Positions 11,045 to 22,800 of a stretch of 64,000 bases of DNA are shown piece by piece. This DNA is from Hermatobates lingyangjiaoensis (lineage: Eukaryota > Arthropoda > Insecta > Hemiptera > Hermatobatidae), in assembly GCA_026182355.1 (NCBI GenBank), contig JAPFBL010000068.1, positions 5,149,001-5,213,000 on the forward strand, in the 5' to 3' direction. The first letter of the stretch is position 1; each line of letters opens with the position of its first letter. The notes beneath the pieces are model-generated. The model was given only the letters and a program-made list of their open reading frames with translations. It made no database searches and had not been told where the DNA came from. Both the position numbers and the translations under genes were made by a program.

Positions 11045-14000
11045 CTGAAAAATAAAAACATCACTTAGTACACTTAGATCTGGGAACGCCTCTTTCCAAG
11101 AATGCGAGTCTCCTTAGTTTACAATACTTTTGTTTATTAAATTTGGAAATAAATGATTGATTCCTTAAAGATAATACTTTGTTTTATTAGCATAATTTAA
11201 TTTGACAAAAGCCAATATTGTGATGCGAAAAGTATTGTTTTGGTTGGGGAACTTTTTAGCCATCCATATTGCCATCTTCATGCTATGCAATTTTACTATT
11301 TACATAACATTTAAACAAAATTCGATAAAATGAGTATAATTTAGTTTTAACTTAACTTGTACTAACCAACAAGTCCAAAAAAACAATTAACCTATATTAG
11401 AAAAGAGAAACTCTACTTTGAACTAATCTATCTCCATCACGTTGATCGCATCGCATCCTTTACTCAGAGGAAGGCAGACTTTTAACTGAGCGATCCACAT
11501 CCTTTATTCAAAGGAAGGCAGATTTTTAACTGAGCGATCCACGTCCTTTACTCAGAGGAAGGCAGACTTTTAACTGAGCGATCCACATCCTTTACTCAGA
11601 GGAAGGCAGACTTTTAACCGTAATAGAAACATGTCAATTACAATGATACAATTCAACTGATGGAGTTATTTATATTTTTTAAAATAATTAAATTTCTTAT
11701 AATGATAGCTACACTTGAAGGACAGAATCAGTGAGAGTTTTATTAGCAAAATGTTTTCATGTTTTTTAATTTTTTTAAGTGAAGAGAGTAATAAATTGAT
11801 CCAGAAATTTAATTTTGGGAATAATTATAATTTTAATTTTATTTATACAAAACGTCTTTGTTTACTAAGGCTAGTGCAGAAAAGTTTATAGCGGACCCAA
11901 CTTATCCTTGTGGCACCTGATAACATACTCACGATGTCATGTCAACTTAAACCGAAACATGTTAGACCACATTTTTATTTAGTGTTGCATAACACTTACT
12001 TCAATTTTACAAAGAATTAGTAATAAAACAACTAGTTGAAGGGGAGCTAAATGGAAATCAATATAGGGCGTCATGTGGGTAGCGTGCCGTAGTTTTCCCA
12101 TCCCTGTTCTAATCCATCAACTAGTACAAAATACGGAAATTTAACAAATAGTTCTGTTCATTCAGGGCTGTGGTGCTGTGACTATGCACTGATAGATAGA
12201 TCTCCGGAGATTCATAACTATTCTGATTTTCTGTGAAGAAAATATGAGAAAAAAAAAAGGAAAATAGACATAAACTTGAAGATCTTCGTAAACTCCCCTA
12301 TTTTCTGCAAGTGATAGGTCATATGAAAAGATTTAATCAACATGACAGCAATGAACTTTATTCATACCAGTGTTTCCATCTATTCGATAAATGATAATTG
12401 TTTTTTGACAAGTTAGTATATATTTAGGGTTGGCAATCAAATAAATTTATTTTTTCAAGTTGGTTTAAATTTTATGAAAAATGTGAAAGACAAACCGTGA
12501 AGATGGCAACAGGATAAGCTGAAATATAAATTAAATTGCTTGTACTCTTAACTTGACAGCCTCATAGATATTTTTAAAATCCAAAAAAGTGTTTAATTCC
12601 GTGAAACCAGAACCAAACCGTAAAATATCTTGGAAGGCAGAAACGTTTACAGTAACACTGTTACGGAGGCATGATTTGCCATCAATACTGGCATGCGGCC
12701 CAGTTTTAAAATCTGATTAATAAACAAGTGTAAACGAGATTACCTCATATTTAAGGGAGTTGCCATAAGCCACTTCTAGAGGAGTGTCATATATCAGAAC
12801 CTTGCTTTGGGCCAAAGCCAGAATACAGCCTCTAAGCCGAATTAGAGACTCACATTCTGCTTCGTTCATTTCCTGTATTAAAATTTTAAAAATTAATTTC
12901 AAAGAAATAAAATACATATAAGTACATTTTAATTATAAGTACATAATAAGAATATTATTGTTATTATTCAACCAAGAAAACAGATAAAACAATATCTGTC
13001 TTCAATACACTTCTAGGGTCAATTATTACTCATTCGTTAATGAGCCCTAATTATAGTTAAGAGGCCATTTATTTAAGTTTACTAAAACATGAAAATATGC
13101 GATAGTCTGGAATCGCACCGATCCGATCCGATGTTTTAAATCCTGTCCAAGGAATTGCATGCACAACAATTTTTATCTGCCACATACAAAACCATAGATT
13201 TAACAAAGATTTTTATTTTTTAGCTAAATATTTTAATCTTTACAGTATATTAGCTATTAGTAGCTAAACTACATGAAGTCCAACTTACTTTTACATATAT
13301 GACTTCATAACTAATAACATGATACAAAACAATAAAAATCTTATTGTTGTTAGTAAGAAATTATATATTTAAAAGTATATGAAACATTAGTTTGATATAC
13401 GAAATTAGTGTTTCGTTTTAGTTTTAATCAAAATATTCCTTTTATTTTATCTAGATTGCGTGAGTTGAACTTGAAACAGTAATTGTTACTGTTAGAGTTC
13501 CTTATTTACGTCTCAATCTCAACGTCGGTCAATTTTGGGAGACAAACAGAATAGATTTTTTTTTAATATTACAAAGTGATGACAGTCAGTTGAAAGATGT
13601 GCTTCATCATCATTGCTGTCAACAGCGCGAGAGCAGAATAACAAACCCTCGTGGTCTTGTCCTTTGTTCTGTACTCTCTAGCAATTATCTGAATGATATC
13701 TCCCCTCCTAATCCGACTTACTGGCCATCAGCGGCAAACAAACGTCCAGATCTCCTGGATTTTTTCATCACTCTATATCATCATGTCTGCGTACTGGACG
13801 ATCTTTCCTCTGACCATAGTCCTATACTCTTAACTCTTGATGTCAACCCTATCCTGGTTACACCTAGATCGACACTTATAAATGGTCCAGTTGATTGGAA
13901 ACAATTCGGACAGATAGTTGAAACAATATTGATCCAACTGTTTCTCTAAAAACCCACGATAAAATTGACTACGCAATTGAACAACTAAATATAATAATAG

Positions 14001-16920
14001 TAAACTCATTAATATCTCAACGCAATATCTTTACAGTGAAAAAACATATACTAAATAAATCAACATTCCATTTTACTTACGGAAACTTATAAGATTAAAA
14101 CGGAATGCTCGAACTCGTTATCCTAATGACAAACTAACCCTGAACCGCATCACTCACCAACTTACAACAGAATTACGAAAAGACAATTCACTAAAAGACT
14201 GATGACTGATAATAAATAACTGTGGACAACAACCAGATAAATCCTATCCTACAATAAAGTGTCTACTCCTCTTAGACAAACTAATGGTAACTGGGCCAAA
14301 TCAGACAAGGAGAAAGCAAATGTGTTTGCCTCCCACTTTTCCACTGTCTTTACTCCCCACTCTACTACCTTAGACGCGCTGTATGAGGAAAAAATAATAG
14401 AAATGTTGATTGTCCTGTTTCCTTGAGTCTTCCTCCAAAAGCATTTTCACTGTCCGATATACACTATGCAATAAAACAACTGAAACCCAAAAAAACTCCT
14501 GGATATAACCTAATCACTCCATTAATCCATAAAGAACTTCCCAATAAAGCTGTACTTCTAATTACTTATATCTTCAACTCAGTCTTACGTACTACTTACT
14601 TTCCCATATCCGCATGATACTCAAGCCCTATAAACCTTTCCATATACCTACTTCCTACAGACCCATCAGCCTAGTACCAATATTGGGGAAAATGTTAGAG
14701 AGACTAATCCTCAAATGAATTCTTCCTATTTTATACCAGCAGAATATAATCTCCGACCACCAGTTCGGTTTCTGACACCATGACTCAACCATACGGCAGT
14801 GCCATCGGGTAGCAATATCATTTCCTCTGCTTTCGAGCGAGGCCAGTATTGTTCAGGTGGATTCTTTGACGTTTCTCAGGTCAACCAACCAACCGGGTTT
14901 AGCATCCAAGCTTACTATGTCAACTAAAAGACATCTTACCCTCAACATATTAGCTCATCCTTCGCAACTATTTGACTAATAGGTACTTCCGGGTTTGCGA
15001 AGGAGCTGCTCTTTTTCCCTACTTCTCTACAAAAGTTGGTGTGCTTTTATCCAGGGGAGCGTTCTAACTCCCACTCTGTTCCAAATATACACAGCTGACA
15101 TCCCAACCCATAAACAACTACCTTCACCTTTGTGTATGACACAGTAATTCCATCAAGAGATTCAGATCTTCACCCACTCAATTCCTCCAACAACATCTAC
15201 TGGATCTGGATCTTGGTGCCAGAAGAAAAGAATTAAATTTAAACACTGTAAAATCAATCCATATTACCTTTAGACTGAGAAGACAAACTTGCCCTCCTGT
15301 CTACATTAACAACTCTCCCCTCCCAATTACCAATGTAGTGCAATATCTGGGGATGTACATCGACAAACGACTGACGTGGAATCCACATACAAGACTGAAA
15401 CGACAGGACGACCTAATGAGACGATATAAGATGCTATCTAGAGTTCTCGAGGAAAGATCAAATTTAACTCCACACAACAAAAGACTGACATATACCACAA
15501 TACATAAACCGATTAGGACTTACGGACTCGAAATCTGGTGATCAACCAAGCGTACAAATATCCAAAAATCCAAACAGCCCAATCTATAATCATTCGAAAA
15601 ATTGTACAAGCTCCCATTTATGTTTCTAATGATACCTTCATTTCGATTTGAAAATTCCTTTATACCAAGAAATCCGATCACGATATCGGAAATATCATGA
15701 GTTACCCTCCAAACTAAACCCTTTAATTTAGCAATTTTCATCCCACCAGATTCCTACCAACCCTATTAGAAGGCTGAAAAGATGTGGTCCCGAGATCTAC
15801 TCAGCAATGCTAACTAATTTCAAGTGATCAGAATAATTTATATGGAGTACCACCAATGGGTGGTTTCTCCACACTTTTATTTCAATTTCTTTTTATCTAT
15901 CATAAAAACTTGTTACTCTTCTGAAGGTAGTTGTAATATAATAAATAAATTAAAAAAAATTATCACTGCTAAACAACGCTACCCAAGTCGGCTACACGTA
16001 CAAATAAAAATTTAATCAAACAATTGAAAATCACGAATTAGGAAGGATCCAGGAGGGATATAAAATCAGGTTTCCTTAAAAATGACCATTCTAGGACTCT
16101 GCCTTCTTAGCTTACAATACTTTTGTGGCGATCTGTTTATTTAACTCTATAATAAGTTAAAACTTTAAATTCACTTTTTGTAGAAAAAAGTGAATAATTT
16201 GTACATGAGACAGAACTAGAACCAGACCCGGAATTGGTTACACCGATTTTGGTTACTCATTTAACAGTAGACAACAGTAAAGTTGACACAAACTATTTTT
16301 AATCATAGTTCACATGATCATCTGTTTTATTACCTATTAACTTAATAACTATTTTGACATGTCACTAAATATAGATTAAATGAAATACTGTTTACCCACC
16401 AAGTTGAGATTTTTTGTGAAACCTCCAGTCAGTTCTTTGTCAGATAGTAATGACAGCCAAATCAGGCCGTTCTTGCCCAATATCACATTGACGTCTCTTA
16501 CCTTGAGAAAGTGTGTCTTGCATTGCTTTATCAAAGAAGGGTAAACGTTGACTAACAGTCCGTGCGATAACTGAAAATGTTTGTTTTAATAATTAGGAGT
16601 ATCAATCGTAAAAACAATAATTCTGATCTATATATTTCAAGGTGACCAATAACACTTGAATAATTCAACATAGAATAGTCAGACAAAAGGTGAGTCATAA
16701 TGAAAGGAGAGATGGTAATTGAAAGAGTGAGGAAGGTATAAAGAGAGTGATAAGGAGAAAGGAGATAGAGAGAGAGAGAGGAATAATGTAAGAGGAGGAG
16801 AGTGATAGCGAGTAGAGGGAGAACAAGAAGAATAGAGTACTTGAATGAGATATAGAAGTATAGAGACAGTAAAATAGAGATCATGAGAGATAGAGAGAAA
16901 ATGAGGAGGGAGGGAGAGAG

Positions 16921-17000
<80 letters not shown>

Positions 17001-19430
17001 AATAGCGAGCATGAAGGAAAATAAATGAGTAAATGAAAGAAACAGAGAATTTGAAAGATGTGGATAGATTTAAAATAATGGAGGAGACATAAAGAAGCGA
17101 ATGAGTTACAGGTTTCATACCAAAGTTCAACATTTTTTTTCGTAAAAAAATAACAAATTAAACTTCTTGATTCTATTACCTTTCCATATCTGAGACTTCG
17201 GGTGTGAATGAATATAGATCCGTCCGCGTAGATATTCTGAACCTCTGCACTGATTAAGTCACCTTCGCTGAAATACTTCCTCATCATTCTTTCATCTTCG
17301 ATATTTCTCCTCCTCTAAACAAAAATAATAAAGAAATCCTTTAGGCCCTAGGTGTTGGGCGATTTATAACGATTCTTTTCACAGTAATTTTTGAACAAAA
17401 ACGCAAATTTGTTTGATTCATGCAAAACTATCAAATTCACAGAGATGCCTCTAAAATTACACCTAAAGAATATTACACCTTTAGATATTTAAAATCTGCT
17501 ACAAAAGACTGCAAACAACCATTTCTACACAATAAACACATTCCCGCCCTCCAAAGAAGGAGCACTAAAATTACTCATAAACTCTCCTTGGGAGAATGAT
17601 AATTTTAAATCTATGAAAACCACAGTTTGATGGTGAAAAGATGGAACACATTACACCAAAACTTACTTAAATAGTTTGTTGGTAATGGTTAATAGATTTT
17701 AAGAGAAGAAGTAGACATTTTTAAATGCATTAAATAATATAAAAAAACAAACTCTCGTTAATGTGGAACTTAAAACTCTGAACTCAATAGTAGAAAACCT
17801 CAAGCGATAAAACAGAAGATCATGTCACTGTATAGGCACATGTGACTTTTCTAACTAAGTAGTTTTACTTTCAACTGGGGAGGTAAATAATAAAGCTAAA
17901 GACTTGTGGTGCATTGAAATTTATCTTACTTTACGAATCAATGAGTGATTTATATTAATGGAATTTCTAAATTGAGTCAGCAAAGACGCAATGCTCCAGT
18001 TACTCTTGATCTTCCTGCCTTGCAGATGAACATCTCTTTCATAAAACATTCAAAAAGAACTTCAAGTTTTTTTGTAGGTTGAAAACAAAATCAAACACTG
18101 ATATTCCAAATAAAAAAAAGGATTTTTACACAGAAAACCTTTCTTTAGAAATAAGTAAATATATATATGTTTAAATATAGGGAAAAGATCCAACTTTATT
18201 TCATTAACTTCAGTAACATTTAGTTATTTGAATCAACAGCAAAACAAATTATGAATGATCCTACAAATTGTTGATACTTACAAAACAATTCCTCATGGAT
18301 TAAACAAAGCAGTTGATGTATTAATGTTTGAGAATGATAGAGAATAACATGTTTTTGATTGACCATTTCAACGCCCCAAATATTGACGGTCACCTGATAC
18401 ATTAAAGTTTTCTAAACAAAATCATCAGCATAGGCATGAAGATTTAGTTTTTTCGAGATATAACATGTAATTTTTGAAAAAAATGGCAAGACTATTAACT
18501 TGGAAGAAATCAGTTTTTGTTCCCTTCTTGATGATGTCTATCGGTGGGTGTTTATCTTACATAATGTCTCGCACTCATTATATGGGGATATTTACAAATC
18601 TCTAAAATTCAATTATTTAAACATATTGGATAATGTGTTACAAATTCCTGCCTGAAGAAAGACGCTTAAAATAAAATTTAAGATACTCTTCTAAAATAAA
18701 CTAAATTAAAACAAAATTGACTACTTACCAGCTCACCGCCGGCCAAATTAGCAGAAGACAATAGTAAAGACGCGTCTAGTCGGTAGTTTATATCCACTTT
18801 CCACCGCTTGTCCTGTATCTCCGTAACCCTGCCAACAACTACATCACCTATCTGTCCAACATACTTCGATTTAACAGGCCGTACAAAAACTAATTTGTTC
18901 ACTTGCTCCTTAATCCCAGCGACAGATGCTTTAACAGTTGTACCTTCTTCATATGTTCCATGGCCTCTAAAACCAAATTAATAAATACGAATAAAAGAAT
19001 ATTTATTTTTCCACAGACTCTACTTCAACTAATCATGTCATATATGAAACATCGTAATAATACAAGCTAGTAGACGTAATATATATCTTGTAGTAATACA
19101 ATGACTTTACAATCATAATACTAAATACATAATGCCTAGAGTTCACTAATAAGCAAAGTACTTATTTACGTTCTTATAGTACCTCGAATACGAATAAGTG
19201 GAAACATTATTTGCATTACTGATAATGTTATACGTTAATATTAAGAAATTCAAAGCGTACAAAACTAATCAAATACTACTTTCTAACCTTAGGAGCCCTG
19301 TGTCTGTGGAAACTACTTCCCCAGGAGTAAAAAGTTGTGGTTCAATGTCACAACGATAAAAAATTGGATCCACTCTGTCACCAATATCTCTAATATCAAT
19401 CAAAGGTTTTTCACGCAACTTTGGCTCCAT
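10970..19430 (-). CDS. EXOSC2: RNA exosome complex component RRP4 (EXOSC2), 6 exons
   Basis: RRP4 is one of three RNA-binding cap subunits of the RNA exosome, which threads RNA into the complex for 3'-5' decay and processing in nucleus and cytoplasm. The coding exons are 19430-19288, 18966-18729, 17314-17180, 16570-16400, 12872-12744 and 11044-10970. Together they make 891 nt (296 aa plus stop), close to the roughly 293 aa of the human protein, and all phases agree. The family's N-terminal TDTG..RGHGTY signature is at residues 42-53 and spans the first intron. An S1 domain (GQIGDVVVGRV) lies at about 84-160 and GDLISAEVQ follows. The KH-type GKNGLIW motif is at 204-210. The C-terminal helix region IRLRGCILALAQ spans exon 5. 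The ATG at 19430 is chosen because it is the first in frame. The gene is head to head with torsin. ATTAAA lies in the 3' flank (about 10901-10886, minus). Identification is secure; the last, short exon is slightly less so. Confidence 0.93.
11447..11618. repeat. 44-bp tandem repeat, ~3.9 copies (EXOSC2 intron 5)
   Basis: 'cgatccacatcctttactca' or a variant starts at 11491, 11535 and 11579, with a diverged first copy from 11447. The period is exactly 44 bp. It lies inside EXOSC2 intron 5. Confidence 0.9.
11868..12116 (-). mobile_element. short hAT-like non-autonomous element (tentative)
   Basis: On the minus strand the right end reads 'cagggatgggaaaactacgg', which resembles the 'caggggtgg..aaactacggcc' terminus common in animal hAT elements. 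The other end is not clear, so the left limit is a guess. Confidence 0.35.
12744..12872 (-). CDS. EXOSC2: EXOSC2 exon 5
   Basis: 43 codons between a TACAG acceptor and GTAATC donor, phase 0 at both ends. It begins EMNEAE and contains IRLRGCILALAQ, matching the C-terminal helix region of RRP4. Confidence 0.93.
12873..13480. other. EXOSC2 intron 4, 3' part: nothing recognised
   Basis: AT-rich intronic sequence with no recognised element. Confidence 0.5.
13500..15826 (+). pseudogene. dead Jockey-clade LINE (endonuclease and reverse transcriptase)
   Basis: A broken pol gene of a non-LTR retrotransposon, opposite in strand to the EXOSC2 intron that holds it. At 13590-13949 the frame resembles the end of an apurinic-like endonuclease: NPRG near the start, PTYWP, RPDLLD and then LSSDHSPILLTL. 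At 14423-14617 comes the reverse transcriptase start (IKQLKPKKTPGYNLITP). Further frames give SYRPISLVPILGKMLERLI and ISDHQFGF. At 15338-15541 comes VQYLGMYIDKRLTWNPH, the thumb-side motif. Many stops and frameshifts separate these pieces, and the YxDD region is destroyed (near 15130). No poly-A tail or target duplication was resolved. Confidence 0.85.
16400..16570 (-). CDS. EXOSC2: EXOSC2 exon 4 (KH-type domain)
   Basis: 57 codons after a TTTTCAG acceptor, starting LSHGLLVNV and containing GKNGLIW. It ends AACTTG|GTGGGT. An internal CTCAAG|GTAAGA (exon side ending at 16502) resembles a donor, but reading through preserves the family sequence. Confidence 0.93.
16911..17000. repeat. (GA)n followed by (GACA)n microsatellite
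   Basis: A GA dinucleotide run (16911-16961) passes directly into a GACA tetranucleotide run (16963-17000). It is inside EXOSC2 intron 3. On the minus strand it is a pyrimidine tract that creates long spurious Ser/Leu-rich open frames. Confidence 0.97.
17180..17314 (-). CDS. EXOSC2: EXOSC2 exon 3
   Basis: 45 codons, phase 0 at both ends, starting RRRNIEDE and ending SLRYGK before GTAATA. It contains EGDLISAEVQ and HTRSL, both typical of RRP4. Confidence 0.95.
18729..18966 (-). CDS. EXOSC2: EXOSC2 exon 2 (RGHGTY and S1 domain)
   Basis: A TTTTAG acceptor precedes AGGCCATGG, completing Arg48 and giving RGHGTY. The exon codes to residue 127 (NLAGGEL) and ends at GTAAGT in phase 0. It holds the first part of the S1 fold, including KSKYVGQIGDVVVGR. 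Confidence 0.95.
19288..19430 (-). CDS. EXOSC2: EXOSC2 exon 1
   Basis: Codes for residues 1-47 plus two bases of codon 48 and starts MEPKLREKPL. It contains the conserved PGE...STDTGLL stretch and ends at a GTTAGA donor (CTAAG|GT). Confidence 0.92.
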
Positions 19431-19474
19431 AACACACAGTACCACAAGGGGCACGTCAATTTAAACGACAGCAT

Positions 19475-19482
19475 TATCGATA
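19475..19482. promoter_or_regulatory. DRE-type site TATCGATA (1)
   Basis: A perfect 8-bp palindromic match to the DREF site, 45 bp upstream of the EXOSC2 ATG. Confidence 0.6.
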
Positions 19483-19564
19483 AGGTAAGATACTGATTTT
19501 AAATATATTAATATCGATTAATGTGTAGTACAATCAGTTTACATTTTAAAAACATTGAAAAATT

Positions 19565-19685
19565 AAGTTTATTTATGTATACAACGTATTTATGACTTTA
19601 AAAATTTTAAAATCTAGCATTTAAAAGTTTAAATATATCGATAGACGTGGCCAACATGACGTGTAACCTATTACTACGGTTACTA
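19565..19685 (+). repeat. direct repeat, promoter copy
   Basis: About 110 bp matching 19945-20065, sharing 'acaacgtatttatgact', 'aaaatctagcattt' and 'acatgtaacct..ttacta'-type blocks at an offset of about 380 bp. Confidence 0.8.
19636..19643. promoter_or_regulatory. DRE-type site TATCGATA (2)
   Basis: A second perfect match, about 100 bp upstream of the torsin ATG. It sits inside the segment duplicated at 19945-20065, where the corresponding site is mutated. Confidence 0.6.
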
Positions 19686-19741
19686 AAATCAAACCAATTT
19701 TACATGTGCCTGCACTTTACTCCCTTTGATTTTCTTTCAGT

Positions 19742-19880
19742 ATGAGAACATTTTATTTCACTGTGATAGTAGTATTTTTTTCTTATAGTTATGTAGCTGA
19801 TACATGGAGTACATTAGATTATGTCACGAGTTTTTTCAGACATAAATGTGTAATACGTGATCCTGAAACTTTTATTGATG
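19742..19880 (+). CDS. Torsin: torsin exon 1 (signal peptide)
   Basis: 46 codons plus one base, starting MRTFYFTVIVV and ending ETFID before GTAAGG. The ER-targeting signal is in this exon. Confidence 0.82.
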
Positions 19881-22800
19881 GTAAGGAAATTAAGTAACAG
19901 CTTTTTTATATTTATTTTGTTTACTAGAATTTGGGTTTGCTTTAATTTTATTTAGATGTACAACGTATTTATGACTGAAAAATCTGAAAATCTAGCATTT
20001 TGTGGTTTAAATCTAAAAAGATAAACGCGTCCAACATTACATGTAACCTCTTACTATGTTTAATTTTTAAATTTTCTTTGGCGGTTAAAACGAAGTTATT
20101 TTCCATATTAACTAGGACTTAAATAGAAACGTGGAAGATAAAGAGTGCTTTATCTGTATTTACCCCACAGACAAAGACTGGTATCAGCCTGCCAATTCAG
20201 AGTTCAGTAAGTGTTTAAAATTAGTAGATGGTAGGATGACCTTGGTTGGCTGAAAATTGTATTTTTAGAAAATAGAACTGTAGAACTTTCATTCAGTATC
20301 ATGGTACTGATGAATACGCTACGAAAACAGTTTTGAAATATCCCAGAGTGTACTTTACGAGTCCCAGTGTTTACAGAGACGGACCTTTACACAAGGTTAT
20401 AAGGGTTTCGCTACTCTCCAGTAGGGATTTTGGAGTAATTTCTTTTTCTTAAATGGCAACTCATACTTATGTTGTAGTAATGTTTATTTCAATATAACTT
20501 TATAGAATCAATATAAGTTTAATTAGTTCTTGCTATATTCCTGGTTTGGGAGAAGACCAAACACTTCTTTGAGTGTAATAAATAGACATTATTTACCTAC
20601 CATTATCAATTACAACAAAATCCATCCATGTTTACATTTTGAAATTATTACAACAAATTAGTTTTATAAACATTTTGACCATTGTTGATTTTTTAACAAT
20701 TCAAGACATTTTGTTGATTTGTACCTGGGTCCCCGCTTGTCTTCGGAGTTTTTTCAGGTTTTTCTATCTGATGACGCAGTTGAAATATAGCAGGGGGCCA
20801 GAGTTAACTGTAGGAGCCCCAGCGTTTAAAGGGTCTTTAAACATAGGTTATAAGGGTTTCCCTACGTCAGGAAACTTAGCATTTACCATGTATAAAAGTG
20901 TACATATAAAGCAATAAGAATAAGTACATTTTTTAAATCGGAACCGAGGGAGTTTAGGAGCCCCGGAGGTGACAAATCCCTTGTAATATATATAATAAGA
21001 ATTATAGTATACACGTAAAAATTAACGTGCAACTCTAAAAAGAAATTCAGAAAGGGACTAAGATGTTTCAAAAAAAAGAACTAATCTTCGTCAGGAGAGG
21101 CAGAAGTTGAGAGATCTTAATTCCATTTCTTATTTTGTTACGTTGAGTTGAGATTTAGGTAAGTTAAGTAGGCTTTCGTCTTCTCGTCGTAACACTTCCT
21201 TTCCTGAGGACAAATGTTAACAAGGTTGAAATTTTGAAAGTCAGTCGCAAGTATTCCCTTTGACATATAGTATTAAATTTTGCTCTTCTGTATTGACTAC
21301 CCTTTTACTTTTTGCCTCCAATTTGCGTACAGCGTGCCCTCGCTACTGTTCATTTTAAATTGACCAGAGACATTCACAAAGCACTACCGCTGAACATTTC
21401 ACTGTAATCCAAAGGTTGTGAAGGGGGGCAGGGTTGATTAAACAAAACTAGAATTACTTAACAAACTGTATTTTCAACTACTATAACTTAATTTTAAAAT
21501 CTATAGATAATTTTTTTAATTACTATAACTAATTTGAAGAATTTCAATTTTAGAAGTTCTCTATGTTAAAGAAAGAACCCGAAACTTAACATCCAGAATA
21601 GTGACTTCAATAGAGTGCCCAGTTTTAAGAACTTTAATAGTGATTTTAAAATGTCAAATAATTAGAATAATCCTGGCTTACTGAGAGAGGTGAACTACCC
21701 AGCCAGGAAACAGTTTATTGCACCCCTTTCACCCACCCTACCCGACCTCACTATACTCTCACAACTAGTAAATAGTAAACCCTTATTCTGTTTTTACGTT
21801 AGAAATGTGTAATTTATTAAATTGAAATCTGAATATGTCCTATGTGTGGGTCGGAAATTTGTTAAATTAGTTGTAACAATTAAAAAAAAATATTTATAGA
21901 ATTTTAAATTAAGTTATAGAGGTTAAAAATTCAGTTTACTAGGAAGTTTTAGTTTGACTTAATTGGCCCCCTAACTTTAGATTGCAGTGAAATGATCAGC
22001 TATCTATAGTGCATTGTGATTGTCTCTGGCCAATTTATTATGGATATTAGCGCCAACCCAGCGTAAGATAGTACGCAAATTGGAGGCAACCAACATAGGG
22101 TTGGTCAATGCAGAAGTTGCTGCATAATTTTTGATTATTATATATATACCTAGAGGGATAATGGAAAAATGGAGTAGGAAGGGAAATAGAGAAAATAAAA
22201 TAATATTTTCAGGACCATAAACTTATCAATCAAGTGAACATCTTTTAAAATGGCGAGGGAGACAATTAGGTGGCAACTAGTTTTTCTCAAGTACCTATCT
22301 TCTTTTAATAAACTAGAGTTAATGTTAATCAATTTATAAAAATGTTTTCTACTAGACAAGATTCAAGAATTTTATGTTTGATAATGGACTTTTCATGAAC
22401 TAATATTTTGGCTTGCTCCCGATTCATAGCATGTTTACAGAAAATAGTATACAGAAAAATGAAGGATTCAAAGTTTCCCTTCATTAAATAATACATTTAT
22501 GCCGTTTAATAATGTTTCCAGCTCTTGAGCCGTTTGTCAAAAATGCTTCAAATGACAATCTTAACGAGTACTAATCATGGAATGTTTTCCTAAGCAACTC
22601 TTTATGTTTCCACCTTTCTTAGAAATGTTTTCTTAAGTATCTGGATCAAAAACGTTCAATTGAATTATTTGGGTTATTATTTTACTGCAATAATACTCTC
22701 CTCTTAAAATCACTTAAAAAACATGAACTACTGATTTCAGTTACATTATTGACTAAATTTCATACGCTATTCCCTTTTTGGTCATTGCATGAGATGAATA

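Larger units (their letters stand above)
19431..19741. promoter_or_regulatory. shared divergent promoter of EXOSC2 and torsin
   Basis: Only 311 bp separate the two ATGs, which point away from each other. The spacer holds two copies of TATCGATA, at 19475-19482 and 19636-19643. That is the DRE consensus known from Drosophila DREF-driven housekeeping promoters, and it reads the same on both strands. A further near match (TATCGATT) lies around 19513. No TATA box is obvious. That both genes share this control region is inferred from the layout. Confidence 0.7.

Noticed and set aside
16552..17287. Two long minus-strand open frames (193 and 202 aa), Ser/Leu-rich
   Set aside because: They are produced by the (GA)n(GACA)n microsatellite and intron sequence of EXOSC2. 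Only 17314-17180 is a real exon.
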